Counted from the stretch's first letter, positions 1 through 8,100 are shown. The stretch: 12,578 bases of DNA from Chloroflexota bacterium (GCA_015222355.1 JADFVC010000171.1:1-12578), one strand, 5' to 3'. Program-made: numbers and translations. The notes: generated by a model from the letters alone, not told the origin.

Positions 1-51
1 AAGTTGTCTTCCTTGTTCGCTGGTGAAATTGAAATGCTGCCGGGACACTTG

Positions 52-2331
52 TTACATGCAGACCCGCAGAATTTGCTCAAGGTCGGTATGTCCGGCCAGA
101 ACTTTGCGGATGCCATCCATCAGCAGTGTTCGCATACCATCGTTTATGGCCAGATCACGTAAGTCTTCGAACATAACTTTTTCTTTTATGGCCCGACGAA
201 TCGCATCTGATGCCGGGAGTAGTTCATGGATGGCGATTCTCCCCCGGTATCCGGACTGATTGCAATTTTCACAGCCTTTGGCGCGGTAGAGGGTTAAGTC
301 GCCCGGTTTTTGCGGAAGCCCGTGCTGTTGGTAATAATCCTCACCATAGTGATGGCGTAATTGCGCCAATTCTTCTTCGGTCGGCTGGTAAGTTTCGCGA
401 CACTGGTTGCAGAGGCGGCGAGCCAGCCTTTGCGCCAGAACGCCGAGTAAGGCATTCGCAAAATTATAGGGGTCCATACCCATTTCAATCAATCGGACCA
501 CGGTTTCCGCCGCGCTGTTGGTGTGTAAAGTGCTGAAAACCAGATGGCCGGTCAGTGAGGCTTCAATGGCTATTTTTGCGGTTTCCGGATCGCGCATTTC
601 ACCGATCATGATAACGTCAGGATCGGCGCGCAAGAATGAGCGCAGCGCCTGGTCAAAGGTAAAACCGATCTTCGGGTTCACCTGGACTTGCCTTAAGCCC
701 GGCTGGGTGATCTCGATAGGGTCTTCCGCGGTCCAGATTTTTCGATCCGGAGTATTGATCATGCCGAGTGCCGAATGCAGGGTGGTGGTTTTACCGGAAC
801 CGGTCGGACCGACACAAAGAATGATCCCATAAGGTTTTTCCAGCATCTGGGAGAAATGTTTGAGGTTGTCCTCGCTAAAAGACATTTCGCTGATTTTTAG
901 CGGTTGTGAGGAGGAGAGGATGCGTAAAACGGCATCCTCCTGCCCGCCGGCTGTTGGTGTGGTTTCGACCCGGAATTCTATTTTTCGGCGATCGGAACGC
1001 ATGACGATTTTGCCGCTTTGCGGTTTGCGTCGCTCGGCAATGTCGAGCTTGGCGATAATCTTGATCCGTGAAATCATCGCTCGTTTGTGGGTGCTGGCGA
1101 TCTGGTGAGCAATGGTGCAGATGCCGTCAATCCGGTAACGAATCTGTAAAGGCCGGTTAGCCAGCCCCGGTTCAAAATGGATATCTGAGGCCCCTCTGCG
1201 GAAGCCGTCGAGCAGAATACGATTGACCAGGGTGATGATTTGGGAGTCGGTTTCGCTGACCGTTGAATCGACTGAGTCATCGATCTCTTCTTCAACATCA
1301 ATCTGCTCGCTGGAGAGTTCGCCAATCAGGTCGGTGATATTTTCTTCGTCAGCTGCGCTTCCGCCATAATAGGTTTCAATGGCCTCACGGATTTCGCTCG
1401 CCGATGCGGCCACAAAATCAATAATCAGGTTGGTAAAGAAGCGCAGGTTATCGCCGATTGTCGGATCGGTTGGGTCAGAGGTGGCGACGGTCAGGTGCCG
1501 GTTTTTCAGGCTGAGAGGTAACACCTTTAATTGCTGGACCATGTTCTCGGTCAGGGCCCCCAAGGCTTCCGGTGACGGGGTAATGCTGTTGAGATCAACT
1601 ATCGGCATGCGGAATTTCGCCGACAGGGCAATCAGCAGTTGTTCTTCGGTGATCAACCCTTTATTGATCAACAGTTCGCCGACCCGTTTCTTTTTTCCGA
1701 CAGACTGGGCTTGCAGGGCATCCTCAACCTCTTCACGGCTGATCAGACCCGCCTGGATGAGCAGATCACCAATGCGAACTTTGTTGTCGGTGGAACCTGT
1801 ATCGGCCTGCTCAGTCAGTTCGACGATCTTCTCTTGGGAAAGGTCGGTTTTTTCCGTGAGAATTTCACCCACCTTTTTCGAGCGCAGTTTTTCCTGCTCA
1901 TCCAGAACCTCGTGGATAACATTCTCCTCAAGCCAGCCATGTTCTTCCAGGATGTCGCTCAAGGGACGTTCTTCGCAGCGTTGGCGGATGCCGGTAAAAG
2001 TAAAGAAGACATTACGATAAGAGGCATTTTGATCGATGGGAAAAGCGTAAAAGCCACTTTTGTAGTTCTGCCCGGGGGGAACCCTTAAATCGAAGTTGTC
2101 GCCGGTTGTGGTTTCAATATGTTCGACAAGTTCGCCCTCCTTGACCGGTAATTGCCAACTGCTCTTGTCGACCACCATAACGTAGCAGAGTTCGTCCAGG
2201 GGAACATGGATCTCTTCCTGACAACGGTCGAGCTCGACCTGTAGTTGTTTGTCACGGGGATGAAAAGGGCGCAGAAGATTGACACGTTCTTCACGGCCGG
2301 TCAGAAACTTAATGATCAACGGGTGTTTCAT
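52..2331 (-). CDS. GspE/PilB-family assembly ATPase with N-terminal MshEN repeats
   Basis: Cytoplasmic hexameric ATPase that powers type IV pilus extension or type II secretion. Visible motifs (759-residue numbering): Walker A GPTGSGKT at 508-515, acidic Asp box with E536/D537, Walker B DVIMIGE ending at E578, His box around H596 and H603, and a zinc tetrad C641/C644 and C687/C690. That is the complete catalytic core of the extension ATPases and not a PilT retraction ATPase. Residues 122-239 hold four MshEN-like repeats, followed by the alpha/beta part of MshEN to about 320. MshEN is a known c-di-GMP-binding module. Residues 1-115 form an extra N-terminal domain I recognise only loosely. The protein is about 190 residues longer than a typical PilB (about 570). 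The ATG at 2331 follows GGGGGAA, 5 nt upstream. It lies after the PilZ gene but beyond its terminator. GspE and PilB cannot be told apart here; the family is certain. Confidence 0.95.
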   Translation of the reverse strand: MKHPLIIKFLTGREERVNLLRPFHPRDKQLQVELDRCQEEIHVPLDELCYVMVVDKSSWQLPVKEGELVEHIETTTGDNFDLRVPPGQNYKSGFYAFPIDQNASYRNVFFTFTGIRQRCEERPLSDILEEHGWLEENVIHEVLDEQEKLRSKKVGEILTEKTDLSQEKIVELTEQADTGSTDNKVRIGDLLIQAGLISREEVEDALQAQSVGKKKRVGELLINKGLITEEQLLIALSAKFRMPIVDLNSITPSPEALGALTENMVQQLKVLPLSLKNRHLTVATSDPTDPTIGDNLRFFTNLIIDFVAASASEIREAIETYYGGSAADEENITDLIGELSSEQIDVEEEIDDSVDSTVSETDSQIITLVNRILLDGFRRGASDIHFEPGLANRPLQIRYRIDGICTIAHQIASTHKRAMISRIKIIAKLDIAERRKPQSGKIVMRSDRRKIEFRVETTPTAGGQEDAVLRILSSSQPLKISEMSFSEDNLKHFSQMLEKPYGIILCVGPTGSGKTTTLHSALGMINTPDRKIWTAEDPIEITQPGLRQVQVNPKIGFTFDQALRSFLRADPDVIMIGEMRDPETAKIAIEASLTGHLVFSTLHTNSAAETVVRLIEMGMDPYNFANALLGVLAQRLARRLCNQCRETYQPTEEELAQLRHHYGEDYYQQHGLPQKPGDLTLYRAKGCENCNQSGYRGRIAIHELLPASDAIRRAIKEKVMFEDLRDLAINDGMRTLLMDGIRKVLAGHTDLEQILRVCM
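1615..1968 (-). other. Fourfold MshEN-like repeat region within the ATPase
   Basis: Residues 122-146, 152-175, 185-209 and 215-239 align to one another. Each follows the pattern (K/R)-x-hydrophobic-G-(D/E)-hydrophobic-L-x3-G-x-hydrophobic ... ending mostly in Q. Copies 3 and 4 are good matches to the MshEN c-di-GMP motif. Copies 1 and 2 are degenerate: S125 replaces the first Gly in copy 1, and T161 replaces the second Gly in copy 2. The equivalent Gly/Ser positions (125, 155, 188, 218) are spaced 30, 33 and 30 residues, suggesting a duplicated pair. Canonical MshEN has two such motifs. Confidence 0.7.
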
Positions 2332-2471
2332 TGTTCCCCCACAACAGTGTTATGGCAAGGCGAAGCCGTTTGCAAAAATCACAACAGTTTTTTTTCGACG
2401 ACAGAGGCTGATTTTTATTGGGCCATCCAAAAGCATTTAACAGTGTACCCAGAGATGTTTGTTTTTGCAGT

Positions 2472-2508
2472 AAAAAAGCCATCGGTAAGCAGTATGGCTG
2501 CCGATGGC
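2472..2508 (-). terminator. Rho-independent terminator of the PilZ gene
   Basis: On the minus strand an 8-bp stem GCCATCGG/CCGATGGC, with an additional inner AGC/GCT pairing, is followed directly by six T residues. It starts 25 nt after the PilZ stop codon. On the plus strand there is no T tract, so it works in the PilZ direction and separates PilZ from the downstream ATPase gene. Confidence 0.9.
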
Positions 2509-2533
2509 TTGAAGTTGAGGGAAGCTTTTCGGG

Positions 2534-2911
2534 TCAGGAGAATGGGAGAGGTGCCTCGGTGAAAGCTCGGATAAAGCGTTCCAGTTTGCTTTTTTGCTCT
2601 GCTTTAAGCTCTTTGAAAGTGATGCTGGCACGCCGCACCGGAACCAGATTGTCCTGCAAGCGAAAGTCGGAAACTGCTTGCACCGGGAGAGCGTCAACGA
2701 TCAGCTCATAGTCATGATAAAGACTGATTTCTTTGACCTCTGAGCGTTTTAGTTTTTGACCGAGATAGCGGAAGGCGAGGCCACCTTCACTGATATCCAT
2801 GATGTGATAGGGGAGCGCTTCCGGTCCTTGATCGACAAGAACCAGTGCTCGGGGCCCTGCTTTGAAGCGCTGGTGGGCTCTGGGGGGTTGGTACTTGAGC
2901 CGACTTTCCAT
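2534..2911 (-). CDS. PilZ-domain c-di-GMP-binding protein
   Basis: Small (125 residues) cytoplasmic single-domain PilZ protein. It has the two-part c-di-GMP signature: R11-x3-R15 at the N terminus and D39-x-S41-x2-G44 (DISEGG) after the first strand, followed by the usual beta-barrel pattern and a C-terminal helix. All ligand-contacting motif residues are present, so it should bind c-di-GMP. The start is taken at 2911 because AGAGGAGC lies 6 nt upstream; a GTG ten codons earlier (2941) would place that ribosome site inside the gene. The next gene on the strand is the MshEN-containing assembly ATPase, so this protein may link c-di-GMP to pili or secretion. That link is inferred from position only, because a terminator separates the two genes. 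Confidence 0.9.
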   Translation of the reverse strand: MESRLKYQPPRAHQRFKAGPRALVLVDQGPEALPYHIMDISEGGLAFRYLGQKLKRSEVKEISLYHDYELIVDALPVQAVSDFRLQDNLVPVRRASITFKELKAEQKSKLERFIRAFTEAPLPFS

Positions 2912-2917
2912 TTGCGT

Positions 2918-2925
2918 GCTCCTCT
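2918..2925 (-). promoter_or_regulatory. Ribosome binding site fixing the PilZ start
   Basis: AGAGGAGC on the minus strand, 6 nt before the ATG at 2911. It decides against the longer GTG start at 2941. Confidence 0.8.
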
Positions 2926-2941
2926 GATATTGTTTTCCCAC

Positions 2942-3258
2942 CCCTAATCTTTAAATTCTGACAAAAAAGATCATTGTATGATGAACCTTTGCCAACGATT
3001 TTCTTACAGTTTCCCAATAAATGCAAGCATTATACCTAGTGTGAGATTCTTTTAGCCGGTTATTGGTTGGCGTACTTTTTGGAATACTTTGTACTTCACG
3101 GAAATGACTGTTTTTATATGATAATTTACGGTGAATGAATAAAGTTTGGTTGAGATATTTTTTCAGTCGTCTATGGTGTTCAAGGGAGGCAGGTTTTTTA
3201 ATGTCGGTTTTTTTGACAAGGCAAGGCTGTGCTGGAAAAATATCATAGCTGATTTTAG
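2942..3258. other. AT-rich intergenic stretch without a gene
   Basis: About 320 bp, clearly more AT-rich than the flanking genes. Open frames here have no ribosome site and a composition unlike protein (for example a minus-strand frame at 2951-3310 rich in Lys, His and Ser). Apart from the tentative TATAAT at 3029-3034 I see no RNA gene, no c-di-GMP riboswitch consensus and no repeat. With the hairpin cluster at 3259-3352 it separates the oxidoreductase and PilZ genes by about 480 bp. Confidence 0.6.
3029..3034 (-). promoter_or_regulatory. Possible -10 element for the PilZ gene
   Basis: A perfect TATAAT on the minus strand in an AT-rich stretch. No good -35 hexamer sits 16-18 nt upstream, so it is tentative. 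If used, the transcript would start near 3022 and carry a leader of about 110 nt before the PilZ ATG. Confidence 0.35.
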
Positions 3259-3352
3259 CAGCGGCGGGAGGCCATCTCATCAACCGGCTCCTCGGTGGAG
3301 ATGGAACCAACAGCGGCGGGAGAATGAAAGCCCTCCCGCCGCTGCCGGTTCC
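3259..3352. repeat. GC-rich hairpin cluster with a duplicated arm
   Basis: CAGCGGCGGGAG occurs at 3259-3270 and again at 3311-3322. Its exact inverted copy is at 3333-3344. The second copy and the inverted copy form a perfect 12-bp stem with a 10-nt loop. After a 2x2 internal loop the stem is extended by GGAACC (3303-3308) with GGTTCC (3347-3352). A second hairpin, CCATCTC (3272-3278) with GAGATGG (3298-3304), lies between the two direct copies. On the minus strand this begins about 40 nt after the oxidoreductase stop and has no T tract. It may be a 3' mRNA-stabilising structure or non-canonical terminator, or a REP-like element. Confidence 0.75.
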
Positions 3353-3391
3353 CCTGTAAGCCAGCGTATTTTTTTTGCGAGACCATCATTT

Positions 3392-4258
3392 TTACTTGCG
3401 CAAAACCTTGATAATGGCCGAGAAGTCTTCTTCGCCGCGACCATCTTCCATCGCCTCAGTATAAACATTCAGGGTTGCTTCCATCCCCGGCAACCGTGTA
3501 CCGGTGGTATCCGCCGCCTCTTTCACTTTCAGCAACCCTTCATAGACATACTTTAATGCCAGATTGCGACTGAAATCGCCGCGGGCCATGGAGCGCCCTT
3601 TTTTGTGCAGCAACGGCGATGCAACGCCGCCGGCATCCAGCACTTCGAGAATCTGATCATTGCTGAACCCCAGACAGTCACCGAACACCAGACCTTCAGC
3701 CAGAGCTTCCATCAGCTGCGACTGGACCAGAGTGACCACAAATTTCATTCTGGTTGCGTCACCAATATCGCCGACATGCAGAATATTCAAGCCGACATGG
3801 GACAGCACCTCGCGACAACGGCTGACCACCGAGTTGTCACCACCAACCAGAATGGTCAGCAGGCCATTAGCCGCATGTTCCTTAGTTCCCCACACCGGTG
3901 CATCCAGAAAAAGAATTTTGCGCTCGGCGGCCTTTTTAGATACTTCTTCAGTGACTTCCAGAGAGTGGGTTCCCAGGTCACACAGGATCGTGCCGGGAGT
4001 GATCTCTTCAAGAACTCCCCCTTTCGCTGAAAAAGTCTGCTGCAGTCCCGTCTCACCAGGCAAAACGGTCATGACCAAATCTTTCCCTTTTACCGCCTCA
4101 ACGGCCGAAGAGGCGGCGACTGCTCCTTTATCAACCAGAGTCTGGACCGCTTCGGCATTGTTGTCGAAGACCGTCAGGTTGTAGCGTCCTTTGAGTAGAT
4201 TTTCTGCCATGAATCTGCCGACAGTCCCCAAACCGATGAAGCCAATCTTCTTGATCAT
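3392..4258 (-). CDS. NAD(P)-dependent beta-hydroxyacid dehydrogenase-family oxidoreductase
   Basis: A 288-residue soluble enzyme of the 3-hydroxyisobutyrate dehydrogenase/tartronate-semialdehyde reductase/GHB dehydrogenase family, which oxidises or reduces small beta-hydroxyacids and semialdehydes with NAD(P). The Rossmann dinucleotide motif G9-L-G11-T-V-G14 is at the N terminus. The substrate-loop region reads DAPVWGT at 119-125 where the family usually has DAPVSGG. The catalytic lysine is K172, but the usual Asn four residues later is T176. K236 matches the conserved C-terminal lysine, followed by Tyr rather than Asp. Length is normal. The start at 4258 is chosen because AAGGAGAG sits 5 nt upstream and the Rossmann strand follows at once; an in-frame ATG at 4315 lacks such a site. 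It appears monocistronic. The substrate cannot be assigned. Confidence 0.9.
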   Translation of the reverse strand: MIKKIGFIGLGTVGRFMAENLLKGRYNLTVFDNNAEAVQTLVDKGAVAASSAVEAVKGKDLVMTVLPGETGLQQTFSAKGGVLEEITPGTILCDLGTHSLEVTEEVSKKAAERKILFLDAPVWGTKEHAANGLLTILVGGDNSVVSRCREVLSHVGLNILHVGDIGDATRMKFVVTLVQSQLMEALAEGLVFGDCLGFSNDQILEVLDAGGVASPLLHKKGRSMARGDFSRNLALKYVYEGLLKVKEAADTTGTRLPGMEATLNVYTEAMEDGRGEEDFSAIIKVLRK

Positions 4259-4263
4259 ACCCG

Positions 4264-4271
4264 CTCTCCTT
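4264..4271 (-). promoter_or_regulatory. Ribosome binding site fixing the oxidoreductase start
   Basis: AAGGAGAG on the minus strand, 5 nt before the ATG at 4258. It supports this start over the upstream ATG at 4315. Confidence 0.8.
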
Positions 4272-4320
4272 TTAATATTTTCATACAGATAGCGCAATTT
4301 CGACATCTGCGACATGCGAT

Positions 4321-4347
4321 ACTATACCCGATATACTACAAATTCAA
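4321..4347 (-). promoter_or_regulatory. Possible sigma-70 promoter of the oxidoreductase gene
   Basis: TATAGT (4326-4321, 5 of 6 to consensus) is preceded by TTGAAT (4347-4342, 4 of 6) with a short 15-nt spacer. It would give a leader of roughly 55 nt. The short spacer makes it tentative. No terminator of the preceding lipoprotein gene was found in this 200-bp gap. Confidence 0.3.
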
Positions 4348-4458
4348 CCCCATGTTAACCCCTGAATCCGCGAGAACTTTTCCCGGGATGAATCGTAATC
4401 TTCTATCACTGCTATTATTCCCCATGTGGCTATTGTTTCGGCAATGCTTCAGGCATGC

Positions 4459-5028
4459 TCAATCCATGGTATTGATTGGAATCGTGATAATCGGCAGGGC
4501 CAGCTTGTCCGTGCGTACGGATGCTTTTGTCTTTTCTCGACGAAGCAGAACATGGCCACCGCTGTCACTCAGGTAGTAGTACATTTCGCTGATACCGTGA
4601 AACATCTCTATTGCCAGCAGGTTAATGTCAGATGCAGCTGAATATCCGGGGATGACGAGAAACGGAATGGAGAAACCGAAAATATCGTGCTCAGTCCCGA
4701 GAGAGGTGAAAAAGAGATCAATAACAAACTCCGCGTCTTCTCTGACCGGGGTGACAAGACAGGCGAACCGATGAGACAGTTCCATTTTGAAACGCTCTGT
4801 CGCGTAACTGTAAAGGGGGGCCTCCTTGATAAAATGGGGTTGCACATAGATTTTTTTCTGACCGTACAAGGCAAAATCCTCTTCGGGGATCTGCTGCATC
4901 AGATGATCAATACTGTGGGTAACGAGTCTCTGTGCTGTAGACCCGTCAAGCTCCGGAATAACCTGCCGTGTGGAACAGCCGGCGATGAGTAAAAAAAACA
5001 GAAGAATAACAAAAAACCGGCGTGGCAT
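4459..5028 (-). CDS. Small lipoprotein of unknown function
   Basis: A 189-residue predicted lipoprotein. It has Arg residues at positions 3-4, a hydrophobic stretch from 5 to 17 and a clear lipobox LIAGC with C18. Serine at +2 suggests sorting to the outer membrane. The mature part has a helix-like segment (about 28-45), then alternating strands, and no Cys pattern or catalytic motif I recognise. The pattern of an early Thr/Ser-Ala helix followed by a beta-strand and a helix recalls DUF6655-like lipoproteins, but that is only an impression. The start at 5028 is set by GGAGGAGC just upstream; a further ATG at 5049 precedes that site. It lies 167 bp after the RND pump gene on the same strand, and I saw no convincing terminator between them, so readthrough from the efflux operon is possible. 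Confidence 0.85.
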   Translation of the reverse strand: MPRRFFVILLFFLLIAGCSTRQVIPELDGSTAQRLVTHSIDHLMQQIPEEDFALYGQKKIYVQPHFIKEAPLYSYATERFKMELSHRFACLVTPVREDAEFVIDLFFTSLGTEHDIFGFSIPFLVIPGYSAASDINLLAIEMFHGISEMYYYLSDSGGHVLLRREKTKASVRTDKLALPIITIPINTMD

Positions 5029-5031
5029 AAT

Positions 5032-5039
5032 GCTCCTCC
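5032..5039 (-). promoter_or_regulatory. Ribosome binding site fixing the lipoprotein start
   Basis: GGAGGAGC on the minus strand directly before the ATG at 5028. It places the signal peptide with Arg residues at 3-4 and excludes the ATG at 5049. Confidence 0.75.
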
Positions 5040-5069
5040 GAAATTGCACGATTGACCGACCGAATGGCT

Positions 5070-5096
5070 ATGATAGCAGAAAAATGAGGATTACAA
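5070..5096 (-). promoter_or_regulatory. Possible promoter of the lipoprotein gene
   Basis: TATCAT (5075-5070, 5 of 6) with TTGTAA (5096-5091, 4 of 6) at a short 15-nt spacing. Transcription would start near 5063 with a leader of about 35 nt. Weak evidence; an alternative is readthrough from the efflux operon. Confidence 0.3.
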
Positions 5097-5195
5097 AGTT
5101 GTTTAGACTATGCCGCGTCCTTGTCAGGGTGAAGAACCTGCCTTCTGCATTTATTCCCTGTTGAGAGGGCGAAGCGATGGTCGGAATTGTTACCT

Positions 5196-8100
5196 TTACG
5201 TATCGTATTTTGCATGCTCCTCTTTCAGGCCGAACAGCCGCCTGACATCTTCCAGAATCAAATAAAGCGCGGGAATTAACAGCAGGATAATTCCGGTGCC
5301 GAAGAGGATGCCGAAACCGAGGGAGATCGCCATCGGTACCAGAAATTGTGCCTGAACGCTGGTTTCCAGAATCATCGGCACGAGGCCGAAAAAGGTCGTC
5401 AGCGACGTCAGTACGATGGGTCGAAAGCGCCGGGTTGCGGCAGAAACAATCGCCTCATACAGAGGGATTCCTGCACGACGGTTGCGATTTGCTGTGTCGA
5501 TCAACAGCAGGGAATCATTAATCACCACACCGGAGAGGGCCACCAGACCGAACAAACTCAGCAGGCTCAGATTAAAACCCATGATGATGTGGCCGAGCAC
5601 CGCGCCGATCATCCCGAAGGGGATCGCTGCCATGATCAACAACGGTTGGCTGTAGCTGCGGAAGGGGATGGCCAGCAGGGTGAAGATGGCCACCATCGCC
5701 AGCTTAAAACCGTTGAGCATGCTGCCCAATGATTCGCTGCGTTCTTTTTCCTCTCCCTCCATATCCCAAGTGAGCCCCGGGTAGTCCGCAACCAACTGCG
5801 GAAGCAGGTTCCGTTTCAGGTCGGTGATGATTTCCTGGGCGTTTGCCTGCTGCCCATCCACGGTTGCCGAAACATTGATCACCCGTTTACGGTCGGTGCG
5901 GTTGATTTCCGAGAAGCCATATCCTTCGATGATTTCCGCCGCCTGGGTCAGGGGAATTTCCTGGCCGGTCGGCGTGCGGATGCGCATGATTTCAAAATTC
6001 CAGAGTTCGCGCCGATCCGCGTCGGGATAGCGAACCATCACCTTGAGCTCATTACGGCCGCGTTGCAGACGGAGTGCTTCCGCTCCGTAAAAAGCGGCCC
6101 GGATCTGGCGGCCCAGATCGCTTTCGGTGATCCCCAAGGTACGGGCCGCCGGTTTCAGTTTCAGTTTAATCTCCCGTTTACCCCGCGCATAAGTATCTTC
6201 TATATCACTGACCCCTCGATAGGCAGCGAGGGCGGTGCGAATGCGTTCAGATGACTGCTCCAGCGCGGCAAAATCCTGATGGGCCAGCAGCACGTCGATA
6301 TCGGCACCCATCCGTACCAGGTTGGACCTGAAGGTGAGGGAATCGATGCCGGGGATTTCACCGACTTTTTTACGCCATACGGTGGATATTTCCGTGGCCG
6401 GGATATCACGCAACTCGCTCTTGGTCAGAAACATGGCAATATTACTCATGTGGGTTGCGATTGTACTGGAACCGCCACCAGGACCACCGCCGGCAATATT
6501 GCCACCGACCACGGTATAAACATTGCGCAGAATACTGTCCCCCGCCGGACGTTCAGCATCGTATTCGGCGACGGTTTCCAGCCCTTTTTGCAGGATCAGG
6601 TCAGCAACCCGGCCGGTCTCTTCGATCGGCACCCCGCGATTCATCTGGATGGCGACGGTAATCCGGTCACCGTCAACTTCCGGCATGAAGGTGAACTTGA
6701 TCAAACCGCCTTTGACGATACCGATTGTCAGCAGCAGTGCTGTGAGACCGATGGCCAGCGAGGCGTAGCGAAAATTGAGGTTGAGCTTGAGGAATTGCAG
6801 ATAGGGGCCGTTGATGAAGCGTTCCAGGCTGTCACCGAACCGTTGGCGAACCCGATCAATCCGGCCGAGCAGGCCGCCATTCTGCGATCGTGCTTTGCCG
6901 AAACTGAGATGCGCCGGGAGCACCAGCAGTGATTCGATCAGCGACATCAACAGCAAGGTGATAACGATAACCGGTATGACCTGGATGAACTTGCCCATCA
7001 TGCCGCTGACAAAAATCAGCGGTAAAAAGGCTGCGATGGTGGTGAGAATTGAGAAGGTGACCGGGATGGCGACTTCCAGAGTCCCGTCAATCGCTGCCTG
7101 GGCATAGGGTTTGCCCCGCTGCCGGTGTTCAAAGATATTTTCGCCGATGACGATGGCATCATCGACCAGAATCCCCAGCGCCAGAATGAAGGCGAACAGC
7201 GAAATCATGTTGATCGAAACCCCGAGCCAGGGCATGATGAACAGGGTGCCGAAAAAGGAAATGGGGATGCCGAGCATCACCCAGGCAGCGAGGCGGATTT
7301 CCAGGAACAGCCCAAGGATGATAACCACCAGGGTTAAACCGATCATGGCATTTTTCTGCAGCAGGCTCATACGGCTGTTAAAAATCTCGGTGGTATCGTT
7401 CCAGATCGCCAGTTGCAGGCTTTCCGGTGATTCCTGCCCTTTCTGGTCAACGTAGGCAATCACCCGTGCGGAGATTTCAGTCGGTTTCTGCTCGCCAATA
7501 CGGAATACTTTCACCATCGCCGCCGGTTTGCCGTCAAAACGGCCGTAGGTTTCACTGTCGGCAAACCCATCGATCACATTGGCGATTTCGCCCAGCCGGA
7601 CCTGGCTGCCGTCCGCTTTGCCGATGATGGTGATGTCAGCGTATTCCGGTCCCCAGTAGCGGCGTTCCTTGGTCCGCAGCAGGATCTCCCCGCCGCTGGT
7701 CTTGATCGTACCACCGGGCAGGTCAAGGGACGCGGCCCGAATCCGGGCGGCCACCTGATCGAGGGTCAGGTTGTAGCTCCGCAGGTTCTCTTCCGGAACT
7801 TCGATGGTGATTTCGAAAGGGCGGACACCGCTCAGATCGACCTGGGTGATGTCCGGCAATTCCAGCAACTCGTCACGGATTTGTTCCGCCTGTTCACGTA
7901 ATACTTGCTCGGAAGTTTCACCATAGATAACCACCGAGATCACTTCACGGCGGTTGGAGAGCTTGCTGATGATCGGTTTTTCCGCATCTTCCGGAAAAGT
8001 GCTGATGCGGTCGATCTCACTCTTGATATCCTGTAGAACGTCATCGACATCAACATCGGAATAGACTTCGGCAATGACAGAGCCGGAACCTTCATTGGCC

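Noticed and set aside
1379..2020. Plus-strand open frame of 213 codons inside the ATPase gene
   Set aside because: Antisense to the MshEN region; Ser/Arg-rich product with no domain.
2343..2400. Promoter with TTGCAA near 2370 for the ATPase gene
   Set aside because: The -10 region at proper spacing matches only 3 of 6 bases, and no sigma-54 GG-N10-GC motif fits. The promoter of this gene was not found.
2942..3060. c-di-GMP riboswitch before the PilZ gene
   Set aside because: Looked for the GEMM-type conserved core because of the PilZ context; the required conserved segments are not present.
2951..3310. Minus-strand open frame of 119 codons in the intergenic region
   Set aside because: No ribosome site, a composition unlike a folded protein, and it starts inside the GC-rich hairpins. 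Treated as chance.
3361..3376. Plus-strand T8 tract after the GC-rich hairpin as a plus-strand terminator
   Set aside because: The T run begins about 17 nt beyond the end of the hairpin and there is no plus-strand gene upstream, so it does not make a normal intrinsic terminator.
5100..5195. Terminator at the end of the efflux operon
   Set aside because: Only a 4-bp CCCT/AGGG hairpin followed by a poor AT stretch is present; too weak to call.
6279..6932. Plus-strand open frame of 217 codons inside the RND pump gene
   Set aside because: Fully antisense to a clear AcrB-type coding region; low-complexity His/Gln/Asp-rich product typical of antisense frames.
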